The notes: generated from the letters alone by a model not told the origin. Positions 25,106 to 33,572 are shown, counted from the first letter of the stretch. The stretch: DNA of 64,000 nt from Nocardioides alkalitolerans (GCA_038184435.1 CP116227.1:4245501-4309500), one strand, 5' to 3'. A program made the numbers and translations.

Positions 25106-25158
25106 TTGCACTGTTCACTCGTCGTAGACAATGATTCACAGCAGTGAACAAGTGGAGG
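25106..25158. promoter_or_regulatory. Candidate operator and promoter of the glnT operon
   Basis: Three copies of the half-site TTCAC/GTGAA lie here: TGTTCACT at 25112-25119, and a palindrome TTCACAGCAGTGAA at 25135-25148. TGTTCACT and its exact complement AGTGAACA (25143-25150) also form an 8-bp inverted repeat. The spacing of the two direct TTCAC copies is 21 bp, two helical turns. A weak promoter (TTGCAC near 25106, GACAAT near 25127) is embedded. GGAGG at 25154-25158 is the glnT ribosome site. The XRE-cupin regulator encoded at 32459 is the obvious candidate binder (inference). Confidence 0.5.
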
Positions 25159-25166
25159 TTCCCGCC

Positions 25167-26489
25167 ATGACCGATCTCGCGACCCTCGCGGAGAAGGCCG
25201 GCACGACGTTCATCCTGGCGCTCTTCGTCGACCTGAACGGCAAGCCGTGCGCCAAGCTCGTGCCCGTCGAGGCGGTCGAGCAGCTCCAGACGGAGGGTGT
25301 CGGCTTCGCCGGCTACGCCGTGGGCTCCATGGGCCAGGAGCCCAAGGACCCCGACCTCATGGTCCTCCCGGATCCCGCCAGCTTCACCCCGGTGCCCTTC
25401 ATCAAGGAGGGCCTGGCGATCGTCCACTGCGACCCGCACGTCGACGGCAAGCCGTGGCCGTTCGCGCCGCGCGTGATCCTCAAGTCGATGCTGGCCCGGC
25501 TGCAGGAGACGCAGGGCCTCGAGGTCTACGTCGGCGCGGAGGTCGAGTACTTCCTCCTGCGCCGCGAGGCCGACGGCACCCTCGTGACGGCAGACCCGGG
25601 CGACAACGCGGCCCGGCCCTGCTACGACGCCCGCGGCGTCACGCGGATGTACGAGCACCTCGCCACCGTCTCCCGCGCGATGAACGAGCTGGGCTGGGGC
25701 AACTACGCCAACGACCACGAGGACGGCAACGGCCAGTTCGAGCAGAACTTCGAGTACGCCGACGCGCTCACCACCGCCGACCGCGTGGTGACGCTGCGCT
25801 ACCTCATCTCCATGCTCGCCGAGGAGCGCGGCATGGTGGCGACCTTCATGCCGAAGCCGTTCTCCGACCGCACCGGCTCGGGGCTCCACCTCCACCTGTC
25901 GCTGTGGAAGGACGGCGCGTCGGCCTTCCCCGACGCCGACGACGCGCGCGGGCTGGGACTGAGCGGCACGGCGTACTCCTTCACCGCCGGCATCCTCGAG
26001 CACGCCTCCGCACTGCAGGCCGTGCTCGGACCGAGCGTGAACTCCTACAAGCGCACCGGCGCGGTCTCCACGACGTCGGGCGCGAGCTGGGCACCGAGCT
26101 TCCCGACCTACGGCGGCAACGACCGCACCCACTTCATCCGCATCCCCGACCACCACCGCGTCGAGCTGCGCGGCGGCGACGGGTCGGCGAACCCCTACCT
26201 GGCCATCGCGGCGACGATCGGCGCCGGCCTCGACGGCATCGAGCGCGACCTCGACCCCGGCACCGTCGGCGGCGACAACGGCACCGTGCGCCCGCCGCTG
26301 CCGCGCACGCTGATCCATGCCGTCGAGGCGCTCGAGGCGGACCCCGTGGTGGGCGCCGCCCTCGACGCGGCGAGCGACGGCGGGCACCGGGTCGCGGCGT
26401 ACTTCGCCGAGGCCAAGCGCGCCGAGTTCTTCGCCTACCACTCCCGGGTCACGTCCTGGGAGATCGACCACTACCTCACGGCCTACTGA
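25167..26489 (+). CDS. glnT: Type III glutamate-ammonia ligase (GlnT/GMAS-like)
   Basis: A 440-residue glutamine synthetase-fold enzyme. Metal and substrate regions are visible as VGAEVEYFLL, NGQFEQNFEYADAL, SGLHLHLSLW and HHRVELRGGDGSANPYL. The family joins ammonia or a primary amine to glutamate with ATP; in methylotrophs close relatives are gamma-glutamylmethylamide synthetases. The following three genes match the subunits of N-methylglutamate synthase, which supports an amine-assimilation role. I chose ATG 25167 because GGAGG lies 8 nt upstream; an ATG at 25131 in frame would place the start inside the operator. Confidence 0.88.
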   Translation: MTDLATLAEKAGTTFILALFVDLNGKPCAKLVPVEAVEQLQTEGVGFAGYAVGSMGQEPKDPDLMVLPDPASFTPVPFIKEGLAIVHCDPHVDGKPWPFAPRVILKSMLARLQETQGLEVYVGAEVEYFLLRREADGTLVTADPGDNAARPCYDARGVTRMYEHLATVSRAMNELGWGNYANDHEDGNGQFEQNFEYADALTTADRVVTLRYLISMLAEERGMVATFMPKPFSDRTGSGLHLHLSLWKDGASAFPDADDARGLGLSGTAYSFTAGILEHASALQAVLGPSVNSYKRTGAVSTTSGASWAPSFPTYGGNDRTHFIRIPDHHRVELRGGDGSANPYLAIAATIGAGLDGIERDLDPGTVGGDNGTVRPPLPRTLIHAVEALEADPVVGAALDAASDGGHRVAAYFAEAKRAEFFAYHSRVTSWEIDHYLTAY

Positions 26490-26544
26490 CCGGCCCTGAC
26501 CGGCCCTGACCGGCCCCTGAAGTCTTCGGAGAAAGGACCCGCCC

Positions 26545-27474
26545 ATGTGCGGCATCGTCGGGTTGCACCTGCGCAACCCCGCCCTCGCCCCCCGGCTCGG
26601 TGAGCTGCTCACCGGCATGCTCTGCGAGATGCAGGACCGGGGCGCCGACTCGGCCGGCATCGCCGTCTACGGCGACCCCCGCTGGTCCCCGGCCGGCCAC
26701 GTCACCGTCTCGTTCGTGCCCGACGCGAGCTGTGTCGAGCTCACCTCCGGCCTCGCGGCGGAGGTCGTCGCCGGCGCCCTCACGACGGCGTACGGCGCGG
26801 ACGTCGCCGTCGTCGACGCCGGGCCCACCCTGGTGGCGCACGTGCCCGGTGGCGACGCCGAGCTCGACCGGCTGCGCGGCGCCGTGAAGGAGGCCTACCC
26901 CGAGGCGCTCGTCGCGGGGTTCGGCGCCGACGTCGCCGTGCTCAAGGGCGTGGGCCACCCGCGCGACCTGGCGGAGGCCTACGGGCTGCCTGCGGCGCAG
27001 GGCCGGCAGGGCGTCGGCCACACCCGCATGGCGACCGAGTCGGCCGTGACGCCGGGCGGCTGCCACCCCTACGCGGTGGGCACCGACCAGTGCCTCGTGC
27101 ACAACGGCTCGTTCTCCAACCACGCCTCCATCCGTCGCGACCTGGTCGCGGCCGGGGCGGAGTTCGACTCGATGAACGACACCGAGGTGGGCGCCCGCTT
27201 CGTCGCCGACCGGCTGGCGGCGGGCTACACCGTCGAGACGGCGCTCAAGGAGCTGCTCACCACCTTCGACGGCTTCTACACGCTGCTCGTCGCCGACGCC
27301 GACTCGTTCGCCGTCGTGCGCGATGCGATCGCCTGCAAGCCCGCGGTCATCGCCGAGCACGACGACTGGGTCGCGATGGCGTCGGAGTACCGCGCCCTCG
27401 TCGGCCTGCCCGGCATCGCCGAGGCCCGCATCTACGAGCCCGAGCCCGAGAGGATCTACGCATGGACGCGCTGA
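26545..27474 (+). CDS. Class II glutamine amidotransferase subunit (GlxB / MgsA-like)
   Basis: A 309-residue protein starting MCGIVGLH, so Cys2 becomes the N-terminal nucleophile that releases ammonia from glutamine. The later motif GQGVGHTRMATES and the segment CLVHNGSFSNH are typical. It is the amidotransferase part of a split glutamate-synthase-like enzyme; in methylamine users the equivalent is N-methylglutamate synthase subunit A. ATG 26545 follows GAAAGGA. It overlaps the GXGXG gene by 13 nt. Confidence 0.9.
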   Translation: MCGIVGLHLRNPALAPRLGELLTGMLCEMQDRGADSAGIAVYGDPRWSPAGHVTVSFVPDASCVELTSGLAAEVVAGALTTAYGADVAVVDAGPTLVAHVPGGDAELDRLRGAVKEAYPEALVAGFGADVAVLKGVGHPRDLAEAYGLPAAQGRQGVGHTRMATESAVTPGGCHPYAVGTDQCLVHNGSFSNHASIRRDLVAAGAEFDSMNDTEVGARFVADRLAAGYTVETALKELLTTFDGFYTLLVADADSFAVVRDAIACKPAVIAEHDDWVAMASEYRALVGLPGIAEARIYEPEPERIYAWTR

Positions 27475-28184
27475 GCGCCACCACCGTCGAGCTGGACCTG
27501 GCGGCCGTGCCGCTGCGCACCGTCAACGCCCTGCTCCAGGGCCGCGAGGTCGCGGGCCACGACGCGCTGCCCGTCGACACGCCGGTCACGCTGACGAACC
27601 CCCGCGGGGCGCACGCCGTCGCGGTCGGGATGGACACGCCGCGCCAGGTCACCGTCGCGGGCCACGTGGGCTACTACGCGGCGGGCATGAACCAGCGCGC
27701 CGACGTCGTCATCGAGGGCAACGCCGGGGTCGGCGTCGCGGAGAACATGATGAGCGGCTCCGTGCTCGTCAAGGGCAACGCCTCGCAGTCGGCCGGCGCG
27801 ACCGCCCACGGCGGCCTGCTCGTCGTCGAGGGCGACGCGGCGGCCCGCTGCGGCATCTCCATGAAGGGCGTCGACATCGTCGTGGGCGGGTCGATCGGCC
27901 ACATGAGCGCCTTCATGGCGCAGGCCGGGCGGCTCGTGGTGCGGGGCGACGCCGGGGAGGCGCTGGGCGACTCGATCTACGAGGCGCGGATCTACGTGCG
28001 GGGCACGGTCGCGTCGCTGGGCGCGGACTGCGTCGCGAAGGAGATGCGCCCCGAGCACCTCGAGGAGCTCGCGACCCTGCTGAAGGCGGCCGGCTTCGAG
28101 GACGACGACCCCGCGTCGTACACGCGCTACGGCTCGGCCCGCACGCTCTACCACTTCCACGTCGACAACGCCGCGGCGTACTGA
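27462..28184 (+). CDS. GXGXG-domain subunit (GlxC / MgsB-like)
   Basis: A 240-residue beta-helix protein with the repeated short glycine strands of the glutamate synthase C-terminal domain (for example VVIEGNAGVGVAENMMSG, LVVEGDAAARCG, RLVVRGDAGEALGDS). It is a structural and tunnelling subunit of a split glutamate-synthase-like enzyme. ATG 27462 lies within the end of the amidotransferase gene, and the stop is 13 nt before the catalytic subunit gene, so the three subunits are made together. Confidence 0.9.
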   Translation: MDALSATTVELDLAAVPLRTVNALLQGREVAGHDALPVDTPVTLTNPRGAHAVAVGMDTPRQVTVAGHVGYYAAGMNQRADVVIEGNAGVGVAENMMSGSVLVKGNASQSAGATAHGGLLVVEGDAAARCGISMKGVDIVVGGSIGHMSAFMAQAGRLVVRGDAGEALGDSIYEARIYVRGTVASLGADCVAKEMRPEHLEELATLLKAAGFEDDDPASYTRYGSARTLYHFHVDNAAAY

Positions 28185-28197
28185 ACCGGAGGCTCCC

Positions 28198-29547
28198 ATG
28201 CACGACGACCTCACCCTGGCGCGGCGCGGCCTGCGTCCCTCGGCCACGTTCGACCCGGCCACCATCGCCGACATCCAGCGCGCGGCCACGACGGGCATCT
28301 ACGACATCCGCGGCGGCGGCGCCAAGCGCGCGCTGCCGCACTTCGACGACCTGCTGTTCCTCGGCGCCTCGATGAGCCGCTACCCGCTGGAGGGCTACCG
28401 GGAGCGCTGCGGCACCGAGGTGACGCTGGGCGCGCGCCACGCGACGTACCCCCTCGAGCTGGCCATCCCCGTCACCATCGCGGGCATGAGCTTCGGCGCC
28501 CTCTCGGGCCGCGCGAAGGAGGCGCTGGGCCGCGGCGCGAGCGAGGCCGGCACGTCGACGACGACCGGCGACGGCGGCATGACGCCGGAGGAGCGGGGGC
28601 AGAGCAAGCACCTCGTCTACCAGTACCTGCCGAGCCGCTACGGCATGAACCCCGACGACCTCCGCAAGGCGGACGCCATCGAGATCGTGCTCGGCCAGGG
28701 CGCGAAGCCCGGCGGCGGCGGGATGCTGCTGGGGCAGAAGATCTCCGAGCGCGTCGCGGGGATGCGCACGCTGCCGCAGGGCATCGACCAGCGCAGCGCC
28801 TCCCGCCACCCCGACTGGACGGGCCCCGACGACCTCACCATCAAGATCGCCGAGCTCCGCGAGATCACGGGCTGGGAGAAGCCGATCTACGTGAAGGTCG
28901 GTGCCTCGCGGCCCTACTACGACGTGAAGCTCGCCGTGCACGCCGGCGCCGACGTGGTCGTCGTCGACGGCATGCAGGGCGGCACGGCGGCGACCCAGGA
29001 CGTCTTCATCGAGAACGTCGGCATCCCGACGCTGGCCGCGATCCCGCAGGCCGTCCAGGCCCTGCAGGAGCTGGGCGTGCACCGGAAGGCGGACGGCGTG
29101 CAGCTCATCGTGTCCGGTGGCATCCGCACCGGGGCCGACGTCGCGAAGGCGCTGGCGCTCGGCGCGGACGCGGTCGCGATCGGCACCGCCGCGCTCGTCG
29201 CGCTCGGTGACAACGACCCGCGCTGGGACGCCGAGTACCAGGCCATCGGGTCGGCGGCCGGCTACTACGACGACTACCAGGACGGCCGCGACCCCGCCGG
29301 CATCTCGACGCAGGACGACGAGCTCGCCCAGCGCTTCGACCCCGTCGAGGGCGGCCGCCGCCTCGCGAACTACCTGCGGGTGCTGACGATGGAGGCGCAG
29401 ACCATCGCGCGCGCCTGCGGCAAGGTCCACGTGACGCACCTCGAGCCCGAGGACCTCGTCGCGCTGACCGTCGAGGCCGCCGCCATGGCGCGTGTGCCGG
29501 TCGCCGGCACGGACTGGATCCCCGGCCGTCCGGGCCCGTCGTTCTGA
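28198..29547 (+). CDS. FMN-binding glutamate synthase-type subunit (GlxD / MgsC-like)
   Basis: A 449-residue TIM-barrel flavoprotein of the glutamate synthase alpha-domain. GMSFGALSGRAKEALGRGA, TGDGGM, VVVDGMQGGTAATQ and SGGIRTGADVAKALALGADA are the family FMN- and substrate-binding blocks. With the two preceding proteins it forms a split enzyme that moves an amide or methylamine group onto 2-oxoglutarate or glutamate. ATG 28198 follows CCGGAGG at 28186-28192. The HutD-like reading frame begins at or just after its stop. Confidence 0.92.
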   Translation: MHDDLTLARRGLRPSATFDPATIADIQRAATTGIYDIRGGGAKRALPHFDDLLFLGASMSRYPLEGYRERCGTEVTLGARHATYPLELAIPVTIAGMSFGALSGRAKEALGRGASEAGTSTTTGDGGMTPEERGQSKHLVYQYLPSRYGMNPDDLRKADAIEIVLGQGAKPGGGGMLLGQKISERVAGMRTLPQGIDQRSASRHPDWTGPDDLTIKIAELREITGWEKPIYVKVGASRPYYDVKLAVHAGADVVVVDGMQGGTAATQDVFIENVGIPTLAAIPQAVQALQELGVHRKADGVQLIVSGGIRTGADVAKALALGADAVAIGTAALVALGDNDPRWDAEYQAIGSAAGYYDDYQDGRDPAGISTQDDELAQRFDPVEGGRRLANYLRVLTMEAQTIARACGKVHVTHLEPEDLVALTVEAAAMARVPVAGTDWIPGRPGPSF

Positions 29548-29594
29548 CGCCGCTGAGGCGGCTCTCGCTCGCGGACCTCGCCGGGCTCCCGGCG

Positions 29595-30017
29595 GTGCCG
29601 TGGCGCAACGGCGCCGGCGTCACGCGGGAGCTCGCCGCGGATCCCGGCGGCGCGTGGCGCGTGAGCGTCGCCGCCATCGAGGGCCCGGCGCCGTGGTCGG
29701 CGTTCCCCGACGTCGACCGCGTCTCGTGCGTCGTCGCGGGGGAGGGGCTGGCGCTGACGGTCGACGGCACGGAGCAGTCGGTACGCCGCGGGGAGGTGCT
29801 CGCCTACCGCGGGGAGTCGGTCGTGCTCGGGCGGCCGCTGGGCGGGCCGGTGCAGAACCTGAACCTCGTGCTGGCGCGGGGGAGGGCCACGGGCAGCATG
29901 CGGGTGGTGGACCTCGCGTCGGTCGAGCCCGGTGCGGACGACGTGCTCCTCTGGGCGCTGCCTGAGGAGGCGGGCGGTGCGGGACGGGCGGTGGTGGTGA
30001 GCGCCGCCGTGCGGTGA
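29595..30017 (+). CDS. HutD family protein
   Basis: A cupin-like HutD protein of at least 140 residues. PWRNGAGVTRELA is the family N-terminal signature, followed by WRVSVAAIEGPAPWSAFPDVDR. HutD members are tied to histidine utilisation elsewhere and may bind formylated or imino intermediates; here no hut gene is near. GTG 29595 is the first canonical start, but the frame stays open and family-like upstream (LRRLSLADLAGLPA, 29553-29594), ending near a CTG at 29544 that would overlap the upstream stop as CTGA. The true protein is probably 14 to 17 residues longer. Confidence 0.78.
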   Translation: MPWRNGAGVTRELAADPGGAWRVSVAAIEGPAPWSAFPDVDRVSCVVAGEGLALTVDGTEQSVRRGEVLAYRGESVVLGRPLGGPVQNLNLVLARGRATGSMRVVDLASVEPGADDVLLWALPEEAGGAGRAVVVSAAVR

Positions 30018-30050
30018 TGATGGACGAGGCGGAACGAGGAGGGAGCGTCG

Positions 30051-31181
30051 GTGACGACGTACGTGGTGGTGGGAGCGGGCCTGGCGGGCGCGGCGACGGC
30101 CTGGGAGCTGGCGCGGCGCGGGCACGAGGTGACGCTGGTCGAGCGCACGACGCCGGCCAACGAGCGCGGCAGCTCGCACGGGTCGGCACGGATCTTCCGC
30201 TACGGCTATCCCGACCCGTTCTGGACGGGGCTCGTGGTGCAGGCCCGGGCGGCGTGGGACGAGCTCGAGGCCCTGGCGGGCGAGCGGCTGGTCACGCCGA
30301 CGGGCTCGCTCGACCACGGGGCCGACCGACGCCCCGACCACCTCGCGACGGTGATGGCCGGGGCGGGCGTGGAGCACGAGCTGATGAGCGCGGCCGCCGC
30401 CGCCGAGCGGTGGCCCGGGATCGCGTTCGACTCCGACGTGCTGTGGCACCCCGGCGCCGGCGTCATCGACGCCGAGTCGTCGGTGCTCGCCATGGCCCGG
30501 CTCGCCGCGGAGGCGGGTGCGACCGTGCTGACGGGCTGGCCCGTGGCGCAGGTCGTGCCCGACGGTCCGGGTTTCCGTGTCGTCTCCGAGGCCGGCGCCG
30601 AGCTGCGGGCCGACCACGTCGTGGTGAGCGCGGGCGGATGGCTGCCCGACCTGCTGCCGACGCTGCCCGCGGCCCTCGCCCGGCGCGTCCCGCGCCTCGA
30701 GGTGCGGAAGGAGCAGGCCTACCACTTCCCCTACGTCGACGACGCGTCCGGCCTGCCCCGCGACGGGTGGCCGACGTTCATCCACAAGATCCCCGAGATC
30801 CAGGTCTACGGCCTGCCGGGCGGCCGCGACGCGGGGTTCCGCGGCCAGAAGGTGGCGGAGTACAACGGCGGACCGGCCATCCCGTCCGCGGCGCACTCCG
30901 ACGGGCTGATCGACCCGGCCAACCGCGAGCGGGTGGTGGCCTACGTGCGGCAGCACCTCCCGGGGCTCGTTCCGGAGCCGTACGCCGAGACCACGTGCCT
31001 CTTCACCAACACCCCCGACGAGAACTTCGTCATCGACGGCGTCGACGGGATCACCATCCTCTCGCCCTGCTCGGGCCACGGCGCGAAGTTCGCGCCGCTC
31101 CTCGGGCGCCTGGCGGCCGACGCGGCCACCGGCGCCGCCGAGGTCCCGCCGGCCTTCCGGCTGGCGGGGGTGGCCGCGTGA
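30051..31181 (+). CDS. Monomeric sarcosine oxidase / N-methyltryptophan oxidase-like flavoenzyme
   Basis: A 376-residue FAD amine oxidase. The nucleotide motif is VVVGAGLAGAATAWELARRG at the N-terminus, and RGSSHGSARIFRYGY matches the sarcosine oxidase family. Cys316 in ETTCLFTNTPDENFVIDG aligns with the cysteine that carries the covalent flavin in monomeric sarcosine oxidase. It should oxidise an N-methyl amino acid to the amino acid, formaldehyde and H2O2. Next to glnT and N-methylglutamate synthase-like genes, N-methylglutamate is a plausible substrate; sarcosine is the alternative. GTG 30051 follows GAGGAGGG at 30036-30043. Confidence 0.87.
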   Translation: MTTYVVVGAGLAGAATAWELARRGHEVTLVERTTPANERGSSHGSARIFRYGYPDPFWTGLVVQARAAWDELEALAGERLVTPTGSLDHGADRRPDHLATVMAGAGVEHELMSAAAAAERWPGIAFDSDVLWHPGAGVIDAESSVLAMARLAAEAGATVLTGWPVAQVVPDGPGFRVVSEAGAELRADHVVVSAGGWLPDLLPTLPAALARRVPRLEVRKEQAYHFPYVDDASGLPRDGWPTFIHKIPEIQVYGLPGGRDAGFRGQKVAEYNGGPAIPSAAHSDGLIDPANRERVVAYVRQHLPGLVPEPYAETTCLFTNTPDENFVIDGVDGITILSPCSGHGAKFAPLLGRLAADAATGAAEVPPAFRLAGVAA

Positions 31182-32449
31182 GCGCGACCTCGTCCGCGCC
31201 CTCGGGGCCGGCGTCGGTCGCCGGGCTGCTCGGGGAGATCGCCGACGTCGGTCGGGACGCGACGCGCGGCGGGTGGTCGCGGTTCGTCTACGAGGACGCC
31301 GAGCTGACGCTGCGTGAGTGGTTCGTCGAGCAGGCGCAGCGGCGCTCGCTCGAGGTCGAGACCGACCGCAACGGCGCGATCTGGGCGTGGCGGCCGGGCA
31401 CGGGCCCCGGCGGTGGCGCCGGTGCGCCGCACGCGATCGTCACCGGGAGCCACCTCGACTCCGTGCCGGGCGGCGGCGCCTTCGACGGCCCGCTCGGCGT
31501 CGCGTCGGCGCTCGCCGCCGTCGACCTGCTCGACGCCCGGGGCGTGCGCACCGAGCGGCCCCTGGCCGTCGTGGCGTTCCCGGAGGAGGAGGGTGCACGC
31601 TTCGGCGTCGCCTGCCTCGGCTCCCGGTTGCTCGCGGGCGCGATCGACCCCGACCGGGCGCGCGGCCTGCGCGACGCCGACGGTCGCACGTTCGCGGAGG
31701 TCGCGGCCGGCGCCGGTCTCGACGTCGACCGGATCGGGCCCGACCCCGCGCGGCTCGCGGGCATCGACGCGTTCGTGGAGCTGCACGTGGAGCAGGGGCG
31801 CGGGCTGGTCGACCTGGGCCGGCCCGTCGCGATCGGCTCGTCCATCCTGGGCCACGGCCGCTGGCGCTTCTCCGTGACCGGCGAGGGCAACCACGCCGGC
31901 ACGACCCGGATGCCCGACCGGCGCGACCCGATGGTGGTCGCCGCGGGGATCGTGCTCGCCGCCCGCGACGCCGCCGTGGCGCACGCGGAGGCCCGGGCGA
32001 CGGTCGGCCGCGTCGTACCGGTGCCCGGGGGCACCAACGTCATCGCCTCCCGCGTCGACCTGTGGCTCGACGCGCGGCACCCCGACGACGCCGTGACGGC
32101 GGCGGTCGTCGCGGAGATCGAGCGGCAGGCGGGCCGGTTGGCCGCGGCGCAGGGGTGCGCGGTGACGCTGACGGAGGAGTCCTACGGCGGCACGGTCCAC
32201 TTCGACGCCGACCTGTCGGGGCGGCTGGCGCAGGTGCTGCCGGACGCGCCGGTGCTCGACACCGGGGCGGGCCACGACGCCGGCGTGCTCGCGTCGGCGA
32301 TCCCGACGGCGATGCTCTTCACCCGGAACCCGACGGGCGTGTCCCACTCGCCGGAGGAGGCGTGCGAGGACGTCGACGCCGAGGCCGGCGCCGTCGCGCT
32401 CGCCGACGTGCTGGAGCGCCTCCTGCGGGAGCCCGTGGGCGTCTCCTAG
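31178..32449 (+). CDS. M20 family amidohydrolase (N-carbamoyl-amino acid hydrolase / allantoate amidohydrolase type)
   Basis: A 423-residue zinc peptidase-fold hydrolase. Metal-site blocks are GSHLDSVPGGGAFDG, EEEGARFG, ELHVEQGRGL and the final HSPEE. This branch removes carbamoyl or ureido groups from small amino acid derivatives. Next to the sarcosine oxidase-like gene it could release sarcosine or another N-methyl amino acid from an N-carbamoyl precursor (inference). GTG 31178 overlaps the oxidase stop as GTGA. Its TAG stop is the start of a -10-like hexamer for the following regulator. Confidence 0.85.
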   Translation: MSATSSAPSGPASVAGLLGEIADVGRDATRGGWSRFVYEDAELTLREWFVEQAQRRSLEVETDRNGAIWAWRPGTGPGGGAGAPHAIVTGSHLDSVPGGGAFDGPLGVASALAAVDLLDARGVRTERPLAVVAFPEEEGARFGVACLGSRLLAGAIDPDRARGLRDADGRTFAEVAAGAGLDVDRIGPDPARLAGIDAFVELHVEQGRGLVDLGRPVAIGSSILGHGRWRFSVTGEGNHAGTTRMPDRRDPMVVAAGIVLAARDAAVAHAEARATVGRVVPVPGGTNVIASRVDLWLDARHPDDAVTAAVVAEIERQAGRLAAAQGCAVTLTEESYGGTVHFDADLSGRLAQVLPDAPVLDTGAGHDAGVLASAIPTAMLFTRNPTGVSHSPEEACEDVDAEAGAVALADVLERLLREPVGVS

Positions 32450-32452
32450 GGT
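32447..32452 (+). promoter_or_regulatory. -10 box of a leaderless promoter for the XRE gene
   Basis: TAGGGT, followed by 6 nt and then the GTG start codon at 32459. The first three bases are the TAG stop codon of the M20 gene. No ribosome site precedes the GTG, which supports a leaderless mRNA. Confidence 0.5.
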
Positions 32453-32458
32453 TCACCT

Positions 32459-33118
32459 GTGTCCACCGAGGAGAACGACGCCGCACTGCTGCGCAACCGG
32501 GCCGGTACGGCGCGGGAGCGACGCCCCGAGGACCCGCTCGAGGAGCTCGAGCTGGAGGAGGCGATCGCGCGCAACGTGCGGAGCCTGCGCACGCAGCAGG
32601 GCCTGTCGGTGGGCGAGACGGCGGAGAGGGTCGGCATCTCGAAGGCGATGCTGTCGAAGATCGAGAACGCCCAGACCTCGTGCAGCCTGTCGACGCTGGC
32701 GCGGTTGGCCGTCGGCCTCGACGTACCGGTCACCTCCCTCTTCCGCGGCGCCGACGCCGAGCGTCCCGCGGCGTTCGTCGCGGCCGGCACGGGGGCCCGC
32801 ATCGTGCGGGCGGGGACGAAGGAGGGGCACGAGTACGAGCTCCTCGGCTCGCTGCGCGGCGAGCACAAGCGCCTCGAGTGCCTCCACGTGACGCTCACGG
32901 AGAAGAGCGAGACCTACCCGCTCTTCCAGCACCCCGGCACCGAGTTCATCTTCATGCTCGAGGGCGTCATGGACTACTCGCACTCGCGCTCGGTCTACCG
33001 GTTGCACCCCGGCGACTCGCTGCAGATGGACGGCGAGGGCGCCCACGGCCCGGTCGAGCTCGTCGAGCTGCCCATCCGGTTCCTGTCGGTGATCGCGTTC
33101 CCGGAGGCTTCGCTGTGA
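32459..33118 (+). CDS. XRE family regulator with cupin domain
   Basis: A 219-residue protein. Residues about 38-92 form the helix-turn-helix (VRSLRTQQGLSVGETAERVG and KAMLSKIENAQTS), and residues about 130-215 form a cupin that probably binds a small effector (YPLFQHPGTEFIFMLEG, YRLHPGDSLQMDG). Such regulators usually control amine or amino acid catabolism. It follows the amine-oxidation genes and is the likely regulator of the glnT operon, whose upstream region carries repeated TTCAC/GTGAA half-sites. Its own promoter appears to be leaderless. Confidence 0.87.
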   Translation: MSTEENDAALLRNRAGTARERRPEDPLEELELEEAIARNVRSLRTQQGLSVGETAERVGISKAMLSKIENAQTSCSLSTLARLAVGLDVPVTSLFRGADAERPAAFVAAGTGARIVRAGTKEGHEYELLGSLRGEHKRLECLHVTLTEKSETYPLFQHPGTEFIFMLEGVMDYSHSRSVYRLHPGDSLQMDGEGAHGPVELVELPIRFLSVIAFPEASL

Positions 33119-33141
33119 GCCTGCCGGGGAAGGGAGGCGCG

Positions 33142-33567
33142 GTGAGCATCGTGCGGTGGTGGGACCAGAGGCGGCGCAAGCAGCGGCAGCAGCCGCGGGG
33201 GAAGCGGGCCCGGCCCGGGAAGAAGAAGCGGGACTGCAGCCCCGACTGCGGTGACTGCTGCGACGCGGACTGCTTCTCGTTCCTCGCCCTGACCGTGCTG
33301 CTCCAGGCGCTGCTCGGGATGTTCCTCGCGAGCGCGGTCGACCCCCACACGGCGCGCCCGTCCTCGGCGGGCGCGCGCCTGGCGTCGCGGGCGGTGCGGT
33401 CCTACCAGGTGAACGTCTCGGCGGGCCGGTCCGAGCCGGTCTGCAACCTCAGCCCGTCCTGCTCGCGCTACGGCCTCCAGGCCATCTCCGCCCACGGCCT
33501 CCTCGGCGGCGGCATCCGCGTGCTCCGCCGCCTCCGCGCCTGCCGCGCGGCGTCGCACGCCTGCTGA
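33142..33567 (+). CDS. YidD-like membrane protein with Cys-rich N-terminal region
   Basis: A 141-residue protein. The N-terminus is strongly basic (RRRKQRQQPRGKRARPGKKKR), then a cysteine cluster (DCSPDCGDCCDADC) and one hydrophobic helix (FLALTVLLQALLGMFLA). The C-terminal part, CNLSPSCSRYGLQAISAHG followed by GGGIRVLRRLRAC, matches the core of YidD, a helper of membrane protein insertion, but stops before the usual HPxxxGGxDPVP end. Normal yidD genes sit beside rnpA and yidC; this copy does not. GTG 33142 is preferred because GGGAGG lies just upstream; a GTG at 33115 would overlap the regulator stop. Confidence 0.7.
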   Translation: MSIVRWWDQRRRKQRQQPRGKRARPGKKKRDCSPDCGDCCDADCFSFLALTVLLQALLGMFLASAVDPHTARPSSAGARLASRAVRSYQVNVSAGRSEPVCNLSPSCSRYGLQAISAHGLLGGGIRVLRRLRACRAASHAC

Positions 33568-33572
33568 TCCTG

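Noticed and set aside
25131..25166. An earlier glnT start at ATG 25131.
   Set aside because: It would lie inside the inverted-repeat operator and has no ribosome site; ATG 25167 has GGAGG 8 nt upstream.
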